Assembly: GCF_027492855.1 (NCBI RefSeq)
Contig: NZ_JAPUDY010000031.1
Span: 1-64,000, forward strand
DNA: 64,000 bases
Direction: 5' to 3'
Source: Acidovorax sp.
GTDB taxonomy: Bacteria; Pseudomonadota; Gammaproteobacteria; Burkholderiales; Burkholderiaceae_C
In this document: piece after piece, positions 17,603 through 26,933 of the stretch
Layout: every line of letters starts with the position of its first letter
Numbering within the stretch: the stretch's first letter is position 1
Translations under genes and position numbers: made by a program
The notes under the pieces: generated by a model
Databases searched by the model: none
Told to the model about the DNA's origin: nothing
What the model saw: the letters and a program-made list of their open reading frames with translations, nothing else

Positions 17603-18322
17603 TTACCTGCATATGGATTGGGCCGCTGCCACGATGCGCCCGCTGGCATCCTGCACCCAGCCCACCAGGGACAGCCGTTCGGCCTGGGCGCCTTCAGCGA
17701 TGCGCATGGACCGCGTTTCTACCCACGGAAACGGCTTGCCAGGAGCTTGCTTGTCCTTCGGGTGCCACTCGCTTTCAAGCATATTGCGCACCAGTTGGCG
17801 CGGCACGCTGGTTCCGTCGGTGCCGGCAGGCACCGTTTCTACCAGCAGAAGATGAAAGCGCCAGTGGCCTTGGGTCGTGTTTTGCTTTTGGGCCGGGCGG
17901 GAGGGCGCAAAGGCAATGGCGGTGCCCAGGTAGTCGTTGAACGGCAGGCCAAGGGCCACGCGCAGCCGGGATGGCGATAGCGCGTCCACCGCCGCTATGT
18001 GCACGTCGGTGGTGCTGGGGGTCGACCGGCCCAGGGAGCGCAGGCGCACCAGGGCATCGTTGGTGGCTGCTGCCGACAACGGGGCATCTTCTGCGGTTTT
18101 GCCCGGCACGATCCAGTCAAGCACCACCGCACCCGCCGTGGCCGAGGGGGCTGGCGTTGCGGCATCGCCCCAGCAGGTCTCGCAGTCGGCGCTGATGAAG
18201 CGTTCGAACAAGGCCACGGGCTGGGCGGTGCCGTCGCTGCTGCAACTCGCCTGGGCACCGGCGTGCGGCGCGTGAACAACGAGCGCCAGCAGGCTGGCCA
18301 GGGTGAGGGCGATGTTTTTCAT
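17603..18322 (-). CDS. Exported CxxC protein (DUF1223-like)
   Basis: A 239-residue protein with a clear signal peptide (MKNIALTLASLLALVVHA, cleavage near AGAQA). Soon after comes RFISADCETCWGD near residue 42, a CxxC in the place and context of the DUF1223 thioredoxin-like family. The rest shows no named domain. ATG 18322 is chosen because it starts the signal peptide. It is divergent from the helicase gene with 41 bases between. Function unknown; perhaps periplasmic redox or metal handling. Confidence 0.6.
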   Translation of the reverse strand: MKNIALTLASLLALVVHAPHAGAQASCSSDGTAQPVALFERFISADCETCWGDAATPAPSATAGAVVLDWIVPGKTAEDAPLSAAATNDALVRLRSLGRSTPSTTDVHIAAVDALSPSRLRVALGLPFNDYLGTAIAFAPSRPAQKQNTTQGHWRFHLLLVETVPAGTDGTSVPRQLVRNMLESEWHPKDKQAPGKPFPWVETRSMRIAEGAQAERLSLVGWVQDASGRIVAAAQSICR

Positions 18323-18363
18323 GGGGTGGCGGGTTGGGGCAGGGGGCTTTCTACAATGGCCGC

Positions 18364-20826
18364 ATGTTCCCACAAGACCCGTTTTCGGGTGCGCCAGAAG
18401 CCCTGGTGCCCCCACACTCCGGTGCGGCCTCGGCCGCATCGCCCCTTCTGGCTAATTTGAACGACGAGCAACTGGCCGCCGTCACACTGCCCGCAGGCCA
18501 TGCGCTCATCCTGGCGGGGGCGGGCTCGGGCAAGACCCGTGTGCTCACCACCCGCATCGCCTGGCTGCTGCAAAACGGCTACGCCACACCCGGCGGCATC
18601 CTGGCCGTCACGTTCACCAACAAGGCCGCCAAGGAAATGGTGGCGCGCCTGTCGGCCATGCTGCCGGTGAACGTGCGCGGCATGTGGATCGGCACCTTCC
18701 ACGGCCTGTGCAATCGCCTGCTGCGCGCGCACCACAAGGCGGCGGGGCTGGCGCAGTCGTTCCAGATTCTCGACACACAAGACCAGCTCTCGGCCATCAA
18801 GCGCCTGTGCAAGCAGCACAACGTCGATGACGAGCGCTTTCCGCCCAAGCAGCTCGCGTACTTCATCGCCAACTGCAAGGAAGAAGGCCTGCGCCCCGGC
18901 GACGTGCAGACGAATGACAGCGATGCGCGCCGCAAGGTCGAGATCTACCAACTATACGAAGAACAATGCCAGCGCGAAGGCGTGGTGGACTTTGGCGAGT
19001 TGATGCTGCGCAGCTACGAGCTGCTGCGCGACAACGACCCGATCCGCGAGCATTACCAGCGTCGCTTTGCGCACATCCTGGTGGATGAGTTCCAGGACAC
19101 CAACAAGCTGCAGTACGCCTGGCTCAAACAACTGGCGGGCAACGACGTGGGCGGGCGCTACGAGGCCCGTTCTGGGCATTGCAGTGTGATTGCCGTGGGC
19201 GACGACGACCAGAGCATCTACGCCTTTCGCGGTGCGCGCGTGGGCAATATGACCGACTTCGTGCGCGAATTCGACGTGCAGCGCCAGATCAAGCTGGAGC
19301 AGAACTACCGCAGCTACAGCAACATCCTCGACTCGGCCAACGCCCTCATCAGCCACAACAGCCGCCGCTTGGGCAAGAACCTGCGCACCACCCAGGGCGC
19401 GGGTGAGCCCGTGCGTGTGTACGAGGCCAGCTCCGACCTGGCCGAGGCGCAGTGGATGGTCGACGAGATCAAGCAACTGGTGCGCAACGACGGCTTTGAG
19501 CGCAAAGAGATCGCCGTGCTCTACCGCAGCAATGCGCAAAGCCGGGTGATCGAATCGGCGCTGTTCAATGCCAGCGTGCCCTACCGTGTGTACGGCGGTC
19601 TGCGGTTTTTTGAACGCGCTGAAATCAAGCATGCGCTGGCCTATCTGCGGCTTTTGGAGAATCCGCACGACGACACCAGCTTTACCCGCGTGGTCAACTT
19701 TCCGCCACGCGGCATCGGCGCACGCAGCCTGGAAGTGCTGCAGGACGCCGCCCGTGCCGCAGGCTGCTCGCTGCACGACGCCGTGAGCGCTGTGCCCGGC
19801 AAGGCCGGTGCCAACCTGGGCGCGTTTGTCGCCATGGTGGATGTGCTGCGTGAGCAAACGCAGGGTCTGAACCTGCGCGGCATCATCGAGCAGATGCTCG
19901 AATCCACGGGCCTCGTGGAGCACTTTCGCACCGAGAAGGAAGGCGCCGACCGCATCGAGAACTTGCAGGAGCTGGTCAACGCCGCCGAGAGTTTTGTCAC
20001 GCAAGAAGGTTTTGGCCGTGACGCCGTGGCCCTGCCGCTGGACGAGCATGGCACGCCCCTCACGCAGAGTGCTGTCAGCCAGGGGCTGGACCCCAACGCA
20101 CCAGTGCTCGACGAACCCCTGAAGCCCGCCATCCCCGGCATCGTGGACATCGACACCGGCGAAACCCTGTCGCCCCTGGCCGCCTTCCTGACACACGCTG
20201 CGCTGGAGGCAGGCGACAACCAGGCCCAGGCCGGGCAAGACGCCGTTCAGCTCATGACCGTGCATGCCAGTAAAGGGCTGGAGTTTGACGGCGTGTTCAT
20301 CGGTGGCATGGAAGAGGGCCTGTTCCCCCACGAAAACTCCGCCAGCGAGCGCGATGGGCTGGAGGAGGAGCGCCGCCTGATGTACGTGGCCATCACCCGC
20401 GCCCGCAAGCGCTTGTACCTGAGCCATTCGCAAACGCGCATGCTGCACGGCCAGACGCGCTACAACATCAAGAGCCGCTTTTTTGACGAGCTGCCCGAGA
20501 CCGCGCTCAAGTGGATCACGCCCAAACAGCAGGGGTTTGGCTCATTTGCTCCTAATTCAGGAGCTGGTAGCGCTTATGGATCAAGCGCTAGAGCCTCATT
20601 TGGCTTTAAGTCGGAAACCTTTGCCAGCCCCCCGGTGCCGGTGCAGAAGGCGGCGCCCTCCCACGGCCTGCGGGTGGGCGTTGCGGTGTTCCATACCAAG
20701 TTCGGCGAAGGCAAGGTGCTGGCCATCGAAGGCACAGGCGACGACGCGCGTGCGCAGGTCAACTTCCCGCGCCACGGCACCAAGTGGCTGGCGCTGTCGG
20801 TGGCTAAGTTGACGGTGGTCGATTGA
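18364..20826 (+). CDS. uvrD: UvrD/Rep/PcrA-type DNA helicase
   Basis: An 820-residue superfamily 1A 3'-5' DNA helicase for repair and clearing of replication blocks. Motifs in order: AGAGSGKTRVLTTR near residue 56, FTNKAAKEM (Ia), VDEFQDTNKLQYAW (II) near 241, GDDDQSIYAFRGAR (III) near 279, HASKGLEFDGVFIGGMEEG (V) near 635 and YVAITRARKRLYL (VI) near 677. The C-terminal linker (about residues 728-748) is encoded by an in-frame copy of the dispersed 58-bp repeat. ATG 18364 begins MFPQDPF; an upstream in-frame extension is not needed. Confidence 0.94.
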   Translation: MFPQDPFSGAPEALVPPHSGAASAASPLLANLNDEQLAAVTLPAGHALILAGAGSGKTRVLTTRIAWLLQNGYATPGGILAVTFTNKAAKEMVARLSAMLPVNVRGMWIGTFHGLCNRLLRAHHKAAGLAQSFQILDTQDQLSAIKRLCKQHNVDDERFPPKQLAYFIANCKEEGLRPGDVQTNDSDARRKVEIYQLYEEQCQREGVVDFGELMLRSYELLRDNDPIREHYQRRFAHILVDEFQDTNKLQYAWLKQLAGNDVGGRYEARSGHCSVIAVGDDDQSIYAFRGARVGNMTDFVREFDVQRQIKLEQNYRSYSNILDSANALISHNSRRLGKNLRTTQGAGEPVRVYEASSDLAEAQWMVDEIKQLVRNDGFERKEIAVLYRSNAQSRVIESALFNASVPYRVYGGLRFFERAEIKHALAYLRLLENPHDDTSFTRVVNFPPRGIGARSLEVLQDAARAAGCSLHDAVSAVPGKAGANLGAFVAMVDVLREQTQGLNLRGIIEQMLESTGLVEHFRTEKEGADRIENLQELVNAAESFVTQEGFGRDAVALPLDEHGTPLTQSAVSQGLDPNAPVLDEPLKPAIPGIVDIDTGETLSPLAAFLTHAALEAGDNQAQAGQDAVQLMTVHASKGLEFDGVFIGGMEEGLFPHENSASERDGLEEERRLMYVAITRARKRLYLSHSQTRMLHGQTRYNIKSRFFDELPETALKWITPKQQGFGSFAPNSGAGSAYGSSARASFGFKSETFASPPVPVQKAAPSHGLRVGVAVFHTKFGEGKVLAIEGTGDDARAQVNFPRHGTKWLALSVAKLTVVD
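20545..20607 (+). repeat. Dispersed two-hairpin repeat, copy inside uvrD
   Basis: TTTGCTCC...GGAGC, then TAGCGCTTATGGATCAAGCGCTAGAGCC, then ATTTGG closely match the intergenic copies. It falls in the low-complexity linker before the C-terminal domain and leaves the frame intact. Confidence 0.85.
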
Positions 20827-21371
20827 GCACAACTACCGCCCCTGCGCCCGTCCTGGTGGTGTTGGGTGGGCTGCCCGGCGTGGGCAAAAGCACGGTTGCC
20901 CATGTGTTGTTGGCGCGCTGGCCAGCGGTGTACCTGCGTATCGACACCATCGAGCAGGCGCTGCGGGATTCGGCCGTGCTGGCTAAGGGTGATGTTGGCC
21001 CGGCGGGTTACATGGTGGCGTATGCGCTGGCGCGCACCCAGCTTGCGCAGGGCCTGTCGGTACTGGCGGACTGCGTCAACCCGCTGCCCGTGACGCGCGA
21101 AGCCTGGCGCGCTGTGGCCCGCGATACACGGGTGCCCGTGCTGGAGGTAGAACTGACCTGCTCCGACGCCGCAGAGCACCGGCGGCGTGTGGAAACGCGG
21201 GTGGCTGATGTGCCGGGGCTTGTTCCACCTACCTGGCAGGCTGTGCAACAGCACGGCTATGCGCGCTGGTGTGAAGAAGAACGCTTGGTGGTGGACACGG
21301 CGCTTTGCAGTGCGGGCGAGGCGGCGCAGCGCATTCTGTCTGCGCTGCACATGAAGCAGCAGGCTCTTTGA
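20823..21371 (+). CDS. P-loop kinase-like AAA family ATPase
   Basis: A 182-residue protein with a Walker A motif GGLPGVGKST near residue 15 and an RIDTIEQALRD segment resembling small-molecule kinases of the zeta-toxin / gluconate-kinase type. It starts at TTG 20823, overlapping the uvrD stop by four bases, so it is probably co-translated with uvrD. The substrate is unknown. An upstream antitoxin-like gene is not present, which argues against a toxin role. Confidence 0.75.
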   Translation: MSTTTAPAPVLVVLGGLPGVGKSTVAHVLLARWPAVYLRIDTIEQALRDSAVLAKGDVGPAGYMVAYALARTQLAQGLSVLADCVNPLPVTREAWRAVARDTRVPVLEVELTCSDAAEHRRRVETRVADVPGLVPPTWQAVQQHGYARWCEEERLVVDTALCSAGEAAQRILSALHMKQQAL

Positions 21372-21378
21372 AAGCCTT

Positions 21379-21993
21379 TCAGGCAGGCAGGCAGTGCGCC
21401 GTGGTGTCCGGCAGCGCCAGCTTCTCGGCATACAGGCCTTTGCGCTCGGGGGAGATCAGTGCCCCGAGGCCTTCCATGACCGTGATTTCTGCACCGGCCT
21501 CCTTGTCGCGGTAGCACTTGCCGAGCAGATCCAGGGTGGTCACCAAGGCTTGCGCCTGGGGCTCCGATGTCTTCTTGAGGGAATCGGCTTGCTGCCTCAG
21601 CCAGCTTTCGTAGGCCTCCAGGTTGGCCTGCGGCAACTTGGCGCGCTCGGCCTCGGGAATCATGCTGGTGTACAAAGCCTGGAGGCTCTGCACGCCCGGC
21701 TGCCCCATGACCAGCACGGCGTCGTAGCGCGCCTCGTAGCTGCCTTGCCGATAGATCACCTGGTGGATCTGGTAGCGCAGCTTGCCTTTGTCTCCCCCCA
21801 GCGTACGGATCAGATCCCGCGCTGCTGCGCTGTGGCGGTCGTTGGCGAACTGCGCTTCCAGGGCCGATGCAACCTGCGCGTCGGTGGGAAAGGGAATTTT
21901 GCCCAGGGCCTCGGGGGCGGATGACGGGCTGCACCCCAACAGAGCACCAGCCGCACTTATATACAAAAAGCTACGCAAGTTGATTAATTTCAT
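21379..21993 (-). CDS. Hypothetical lipoprotein
   Basis: A 204-residue protein with a short signal and a lipobox AGALLGCS (cysteine near residue 21), so probably anchored in a membrane. The mature part is mostly helical and charged, with two further cysteines (KCYRDK near 160, HCLP at the end). No domain was recognised. It is divergent from the repeat-protein cluster across an AT-rich gap and may share its regulation. Confidence 0.6.
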   Translation of the reverse strand: MKLINLRSFLYISAAGALLGCSPSSAPEALGKIPFPTDAQVASALEAQFANDRHSAAARDLIRTLGGDKGKLRYQIHQVIYRQGSYEARYDAVLVMGQPGVQSLQALYTSMIPEAERAKLPQANLEAYESWLRQQADSLKKTSEPQAQALVTTLDLLGKCYRDKEAGAEITVMEGLGALISPERKGLYAEKLALPDTTAHCLPA

Positions 21994-22370
21994 ATTTGTG
22001 ACAATTAAATGGGATGAATTCTGTGTGTTTTCTCACAGGTAAATATTTCTAAATGTTATATGGGGTTTCATGATAATTTGAAATGTAAGTGCATGTTTAA
22101 ATGTGACGGAGGTTTTGTTCATTTTCGACGCTGGTGTGGTTGTGGAAATCATGTAACCCTGGTGTAAGCGCTTGTTCTACATGGCATGTTTTGTTGATGG
22201 GAGAGCGGTGGTTGGCCATGGGTGCGGTGTTGTGGATAACTGGGGAGTAATCCTGCGAAGGCGCTGTCTACATTTCTTTACGGGGTGGGCGGGTGCGCTC
22301 ATCAACAATTCGTTCGCAGGCCATAGAGGCTGCTCGTTGATTAATTTTTAACCCCTGAAGGATTATTGAA
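21994..22370 (+). promoter_or_regulatory. AT-rich control region of the repeat-protein cluster
   Basis: These 377 bases are much richer in A+T than the surroundings and hold no gene. Several weak -10-like hexamers are present (for example GATAAT near 22073), but none has a convincing -35. AAGGATTATTGAA just before 22371 is a usable ribosome site. Such regions are often bound by H-NS-like silencers; that is inference. Confidence 0.5.
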
Positions 22371-22730
22371 ATGCGCAAAATTGCCAATATCGCCATTGCC
22401 ACGCTGGTGTTCTCTTGCGGCGCAGCTTTTGCCCAAAGCGGCAACGTCGCCATTCCAGGCCTGATCTCAGGCAAGGGCTCGTCGGGATCGGAGGTGACCA
22501 ACAGCAGGATCACCGTCACCGGCAACAAGGCCACCAATGTGATCGCCGGTGGCGGCAAGGCGGGCATCAAGGTCGCAGAGGTGTCGATGGAGGGCGTGGC
22601 CAACGTCAACAGCATCAACATTACGGGCTCCAAGATCCGCAATTCGGAGCTGACCGTGAGTGGCAACGAAGCCACCGACATCAAGGCCATCGGCGGCACG
22701 GCCAACGTCAACAGCATCAACATCAACTAA
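22371..22730 (+). CDS. Small exported two-repeat protein
   Basis: A 119-residue protein with a signal peptide (MRKIANIAIATLVFSCGAAFAQ). The mature part is two units of the same repeat: a long one around NSRITVTGNKATNV then VANVNSINI, and a short one around NSELTVSGNEATDI then ANVNSININ. The regular alternation of S/T/V/I strands with G-N turns suggests a beta-solenoid or amyloid-like fold. It resembles in size and position a minor subunit or nucleator next to the giant protein behind it. I do not recognise the family. Confidence 0.75.
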   Translation: MRKIANIAIATLVFSCGAAFAQSGNVAIPGLISGKGSSGSEVTNSRITVTGNKATNVIAGGGKAGIKVAEVSMEGVANVNSINITGSKIRNSELTVSGNEATDIKAIGGTANVNSININ

Positions 22731-22746
22731 GAAAAGCACGCTTTTC
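22731..22746 (+). other. Stem-loop between the first two repeat-protein genes
   Basis: GAAAAGC and GCTTTTC form a perfect seven-base stem with a two-base loop directly after the first gene's stop. No T-run follows. It may stabilise or process the mRNA. Confidence 0.4.
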
Positions 22747-22801
22747 GTCACCCTGGCGGCTCAGGCCGCTGCCCCCCAATCGTCACAACCGGGAGCTGTG
22801 A

Positions 22802-25800
22802 GTGCACACAACGCGCAAGACGCAAAGGCATGAAGCGGCCGCGCTATGGCTGTTCGGAATCTCCGTGGTCCTGGCGCCGGTGCGTGTGGGTGCCCAGGAG
22901 TCCATGCTGGCGGGTGTGGGGTGGCACAAGAACAGCGCGGGCACGCAGATGGATGCGAGCAGCCAGATCCAGGTGCTCGGAAACCGGTCCACTGGCCCGG
23001 TGGTGTCCACCGGCGGCAAGGGCTCAGCCCTTGCCAATGCCGGGATGCGTGTCGATCTGGCCGGTACCGCGCAGGCCACCGGCGTTGGCGTGGCGGCGAT
23101 GGACGTGCGCCAATCGCAGATGCAGGTGCTGGGCAACCAGGTGACGGGTTTTGTGCAGGCCCTGGGCGGTGCCGCTACGGCCAACATGGTGCTGGTGGCC
23201 AGCGCCACGGGCACGAAGCCATTCACCGCGAGCCGCGCATTGGTGCAGGGTAACCGCGCGGCCGATGTGGCTGCGTTTGGCGCCCAATCCGAGGTGCTGC
23301 TGGGCACTGGGTCGCTGCAGATGCCTGGCCGTGCCACGGCCAACAGCGTGTTGATGGATGCGACCGAAGTGCGAAATTCCGAGATGGCGCTGGCTGGCAA
23401 CGACGCCCGGCGTGTCACATCCATCGGTGGGTCGGCGCTCGCCAACGCTTTCACTGCGGCCCGCTCGGCCTTGGTGGACACCCGCGTCCAACACACCGCA
23501 AACCGTGCGGAGGATGTCCGTGCGGGCGGCGGTAGCGCTGGCGTGGGGCGGGGCACCATCGCCCAGGTGGATCTCACGGGGGTGGCTGCAGCCAACGCGG
23601 TTTCCCTGGCGTCGAGCGAGCTGAAAGGCGCGCAGTTGGTGCTGGCAGGCAATGACGCGGCCCAGGTGGTTGCGACAGGCGGCAGCGCCCTGGCTAACAG
23701 CATCAGCTTTTCTGAGCACAAACTGGCGGGCTCGGCAGGCTACCGGGCTGGCGTGTCAGGCAACACTGCGCGCAACGTGCAAGCCTGGGGTGGCGAGGGC
23801 TCCATCCTCAGCGGAGTGCTGGCCGACGTGCGGGTGTCTGCAGCGGCTCTTGCGAACACCATTTCCGTGACGCGGGGTGAACTGGCTGAAGCGCCCGTGC
23901 ACAGCCTCAGCGGCAACCAGGCCCGCGACGTGGTTGCCACCGGGGGCGGTGCAGCGGCCAACAGCCTCTGGCTGGACAGCGCGACGGTCCGTGGCGGCAA
24001 CGTGCTGGTGGCGGGCAACCTGGCCGACAAGGTGCGCACGGCCGGCGGCTCGGGCTCCGTGGGTGGTGGCCTGGTGGGCGCCTTGGAGCGCAACGGCCGG
24101 GCACTGGCCAATACGGTGGTGGCGGACCACCAGTCCACGCTGGAACGTTCGGCCATCACCCTCAGCGGCAACCAGGGGCGGTCCGTGACGGGATCGGGTG
24201 GCATGGCGGCTGCCAACACGGTTGCGGTGAGCGAAGGGCGTGTGCAGGGCACCGCCCTCACCATGGTGGGAAACCGCGCTGAAGGGGTGCAGTCCACCGG
24301 CTATGCGGCGCAAGCGGGTGGCGGGCTTCTGTTCTCGGCCAGCCAGCAGTCGGCGGCGCTGGCGAACACGCTGGCGGTCACGGGTTCGCAGCTCGATGCA
24401 CGGACGCTGACCATGGTTGGCAACTCCGCGTCGCGATTGAATGCACGGGGTGGTGCGCTGCTGGCCAACAGCGTTGCGCTGGAAAACGGCGCGGGCGCTT
24501 CCTCGCGGCTGTCAGCAGCGGGTGCCGTGGTTGGCAATACCGCCACGGACATGAGCACGGCTGCGGATTCGGTGTCGGGCGCGGGCGGGCTGGCAGGGCG
24601 TGAAAGCCGAGCCCGGGCCGCCGCCAATGCCCTGGTTCTGCATGACGGGGTGTCGGTGGATGCGTCGTCGCCCTGGCTCATCGCCGCAAATACTGCGCGT
24701 GGTGTGCATGCCCCCGGAGGGACCGCCTTGGTCAATGCGTTGGCGGCCTATCGCGGCGCACGGGTGCAGGGCAGCCCGGTGGTCATCGCGGGCAACACGG
24801 GTGAGAGCATCCGCGCGGCGGGCAGTGGTGCACAGGCGCTGGGCGTGGGGGCCAAGTCCAACGGAGTGTTGATGGCCAACGGGCTTTACATGGATGGGTC
24901 TGGCGCCACGACGCTGTCGCGGAGCACTTTGCAGGTGGTGGGCAACCAGGCCCGGCAACTGAATGCCGAGGGCGGCCGCATCAATGCCAATGCGTTGTCT
25001 ATCAATGCCCAGGGCCAGGTGGCGGCGAGCACGCTGACACTCGCGGCCAACACGGCAACCGATGTGCGCAGTGAGGGCCGCGAGGGCACCGTGGGTGGTT
25101 TTGCGGCTTTCGGCAAGGGTGTGGGCCAGGCCAACGCCAATGCTGTGCAGGTGCTGGGCAGCATGCGTGCAGCCAGCCTGCAGTTGATGGGCAACATGGC
25201 AGGCCGTGTGCATGCCACCGAGGGTCTGGCAGCGGCGAACAGTTTTTCACAAGGCGCTGGTGGGCGCGTGGACGGTGTCCAGGCGCTGCTGGCAGCCAAT
25301 ACCGCGGTGTCTGTCCAGGCGGATCAGGGCAACACTGCGCTGGCCAACAGTGTGCAGGCCGACGGAACGCTGCAGGGCAGCGCGGTACAGGTGGTGGCTA
25401 ACCAGGGCAGCGCACGCGCCGCAGGCCGCGACGGGCTGGCGAACAGCGTGCGCGCCCAAGGGCGGGGGCGGATTGCTGGCTCGTCCGTCACCGTGGCGGC
25501 CAACCAGGGATCGGCGCAGCAGGGGGTGGCCAACAGTGTGGACATTGCGAGCACCCTGCAGGGTGGCAGCATCACCATTCTCGGCAATCAGGGCTCTGCG
25601 CGCGATGGCGGGGCGATCAATAGTGTGGTGGGTGGCAGCCGCATCGCGGGCAGCCAGATCACCATCATCGGCAACGCGGGCTCGGCCAACGGCGGGCTGG
25701 CCAACAGCGTGCACGCCGGGGGAAGCATCGCTGCCTCCAGCATCACCATCCTGGGTAACCAGGCCAGTGCGCAGGGCGTCGGCAGCAAGGTGAACAGCGT

Positions 25801-26380
25801 CACGGGTTCGGGTTCCATCAAAGGCAGCCAGATCCTGATCGCAGGGAACACGGGCCGGGCCAGCGGCGGTGGACTCGTCAATGGAATACACAACAGCGGC
25901 AGCATCGCTGGTGCGCAAGTGGCGGTGATGGGCAACCAGGGCAATGCCACGGGCGGCGGCACCGTCAACAGCGTGGACAACCGGGGCCAGCTCTCGGGCC
26001 GGGTGCTGATTGTGGGCAACCGGGGCGGGGCCACGATGGGCGGCACGGCCAACTCGCTTGTGAACCACGGCGTGATGGCGGGCACCGTCGTGATCGCGGG
26101 CAACCAGGGCAACGCCGCGATGGGAGGGGTGTCCAACTCGGTCATCAACCAGGGGGTGATCACGGGCGCGGTGGCCATCGTTGGGAACATGTCGGCTGCG
26201 GCGGCGGGCATGACGGCCGCAAGCGTGCGCAACGTGGGCGGCGCCATTACCGGTGCTGCGGGCGTGGCGGGCAACACCCCGTTTGCTGCGAACCCTGGCT
26301 ACACCTACACCACCCCTTCCACGGGCGTGGTGAATCAGTCGGTCACGGTGCTGCCGGCCGTGACTTTCTTGAGCATGTAG
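22802..26380 (+). CDS. Giant exported GN-repeat protein
   Basis: A 1192-residue protein with a probable signal (hydrophobic ALWLFGISVVLAPVRVGAQ) followed by about 30 units centred on a V/L-x-G-N-x-A motif, then x-GG-x-A-x-ANS. Long units of about 50 residues alternate with short ones of about 40 in the first two thirds; in the last third units shrink to about 30 residues with a GNQGSA..G..NSV consensus. There are almost no charged clusters and no cysteines. This is typical of beta-helical surface or fibre proteins. It lacks an autotransporter barrel or LPXTG anchor. The GTG start at 22802 has GGGAG eight bases upstream. Likely the main structural subunit of the cluster; function inferred. Confidence 0.8.
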   Translation: MHTTRKTQRHEAAALWLFGISVVLAPVRVGAQESMLAGVGWHKNSAGTQMDASSQIQVLGNRSTGPVVSTGGKGSALANAGMRVDLAGTAQATGVGVAAMDVRQSQMQVLGNQVTGFVQALGGAATANMVLVASATGTKPFTASRALVQGNRAADVAAFGAQSEVLLGTGSLQMPGRATANSVLMDATEVRNSEMALAGNDARRVTSIGGSALANAFTAARSALVDTRVQHTANRAEDVRAGGGSAGVGRGTIAQVDLTGVAAANAVSLASSELKGAQLVLAGNDAAQVVATGGSALANSISFSEHKLAGSAGYRAGVSGNTARNVQAWGGEGSILSGVLADVRVSAAALANTISVTRGELAEAPVHSLSGNQARDVVATGGGAAANSLWLDSATVRGGNVLVAGNLADKVRTAGGSGSVGGGLVGALERNGRALANTVVADHQSTLERSAITLSGNQGRSVTGSGGMAAANTVAVSEGRVQGTALTMVGNRAEGVQSTGYAAQAGGGLLFSASQQSAALANTLAVTGSQLDARTLTMVGNSASRLNARGGALLANSVALENGAGASSRLSAAGAVVGNTATDMSTAADSVSGAGGLAGRESRARAAANALVLHDGVSVDASSPWLIAANTARGVHAPGGTALVNALAAYRGARVQGSPVVIAGNTGESIRAAGSGAQALGVGAKSNGVLMANGLYMDGSGATTLSRSTLQVVGNQARQLNAEGGRINANALSINAQGQVAASTLTLAANTATDVRSEGREGTVGGFAAFGKGVGQANANAVQVLGSMRAASLQLMGNMAGRVHATEGLAAANSFSQGAGGRVDGVQALLAANTAVSVQADQGNTALANSVQADGTLQGSAVQVVANQGSARAAGRDGLANSVRAQGRGRIAGSSVTVAANQGSAQQGVANSVDIASTLQGGSITILGNQGSARDGGAINSVVGGSRIAGSQITIIGNAGSANGGLANSVHAGGSIAASSITILGNQASAQGVGSKVNSVTGSGSIKGSQILIAGNTGRASGGGLVNGIHNSGSIAGAQVAVMGNQGNATGGGTVNSVDNRGQLSGRVLIVGNRGGATMGGTANSLVNHGVMAGTVVIAGNQGNAAMGGVSNSVINQGVITGAVAIVGNMSAAAAGMTAASVRNVGGAITGAAGVAGNTPFAANPGYTYTTPSTGVVNQSVTVLPAVTFLSM

Positions 26381-26443
26381 GGCCGGTTCAGCGGCCGCAT
26401 GCGCAGCAGCGCTTTTTTGATTTCAGTAGATGCAGGAGTGGCG

Positions 26444-26902
26444 ATGAAAAATATGGAAAAAACTTCCCCAGCGTGTGTACAGCGCACCTTTGGCGCTTGG
26501 TTGGTGGCTGGTGCCCTGGCGCTGCTGGGCGCTGGCGCGCAGGCCCAGATGGTGAACTACGGCGAGCAACTCGGTGCCTACAAGGACTTGGCACAGAGCG
26601 GTGTGCGACTCAATGATGGTGTTTATCCGTCGGTGAGCGCCAAGGCACGGGTGAACCGGGCCATCGCGCAGAACACGCTCGTGGATCAGAGTGCGCTGGT
26701 GCAGCCGGACGGCACGCTGAAGCTTCCCGACGGGCAAAAGAACATCGTGATCCGCTCCAACTACACCGACGTGCAACGCGGAGCAAGCGGCGGCTTGCGC
26801 ATCGCCAGCCCAGTGATCCAGGGCAACGTGAACGGCAATGTGACGCTGTATGTGGAGGGCAAGGGTGTGGAAAACATCACGGTCCTCAACACAGGCCGTT
26901 GA
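26444..26902 (+). CDS. Small exported protein of the repeat cluster
   Basis: A 152-residue protein with a signal peptide (cleavage near GAGAQAQ, residue 33). The mature part opens with MVNYGEQLGAYKDLAQ, has a central KLPDGQKNIVIRSNY and ends in a strand-rich segment NVNGNVTLYVEGKGVENITV. It lacks the GN repeats of its neighbours. Its size and place between subunit and pore genes would fit an accessory factor, as CsgE/CsgF are for curli, but no sequence likeness was seen. ATG 26444 has AGGAG upstream. Confidence 0.65.
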   Translation: MKNMEKTSPACVQRTFGAWLVAGALALLGAGAQAQMVNYGEQLGAYKDLAQSGVRLNDGVYPSVSAKARVNRAIAQNTLVDQSALVQPDGTLKLPDGQKNIVIRSNYTDVQRGASGGLRIASPVIQGNVNGNVTLYVEGKGVENITVLNTGR

Positions 26903-26933
26903 ACGGCTGCGTACCCATCTGCGTTGCTTTTGC

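Noticed and set aside
20823..21371. Zeta-type toxin
   Set aside because: The P-loop alone is not enough, and no antitoxin gene precedes it; it is coupled to uvrD instead.
21979..22349. Repeated 12-mer GTTGATTAATTT flanking the AT-rich region
   Set aside because: The first copy encodes residues 2-5 of the divergent lipoprotein; two copies of an AT-rich word are expected by chance here.
22802..26380. Regular DNA repeats that might be taken for a CRISPR or tandem-repeat array
   Set aside because: The periodicity is at the protein level inside a single open frame; the DNA repeats are diverged and no cas genes are present.
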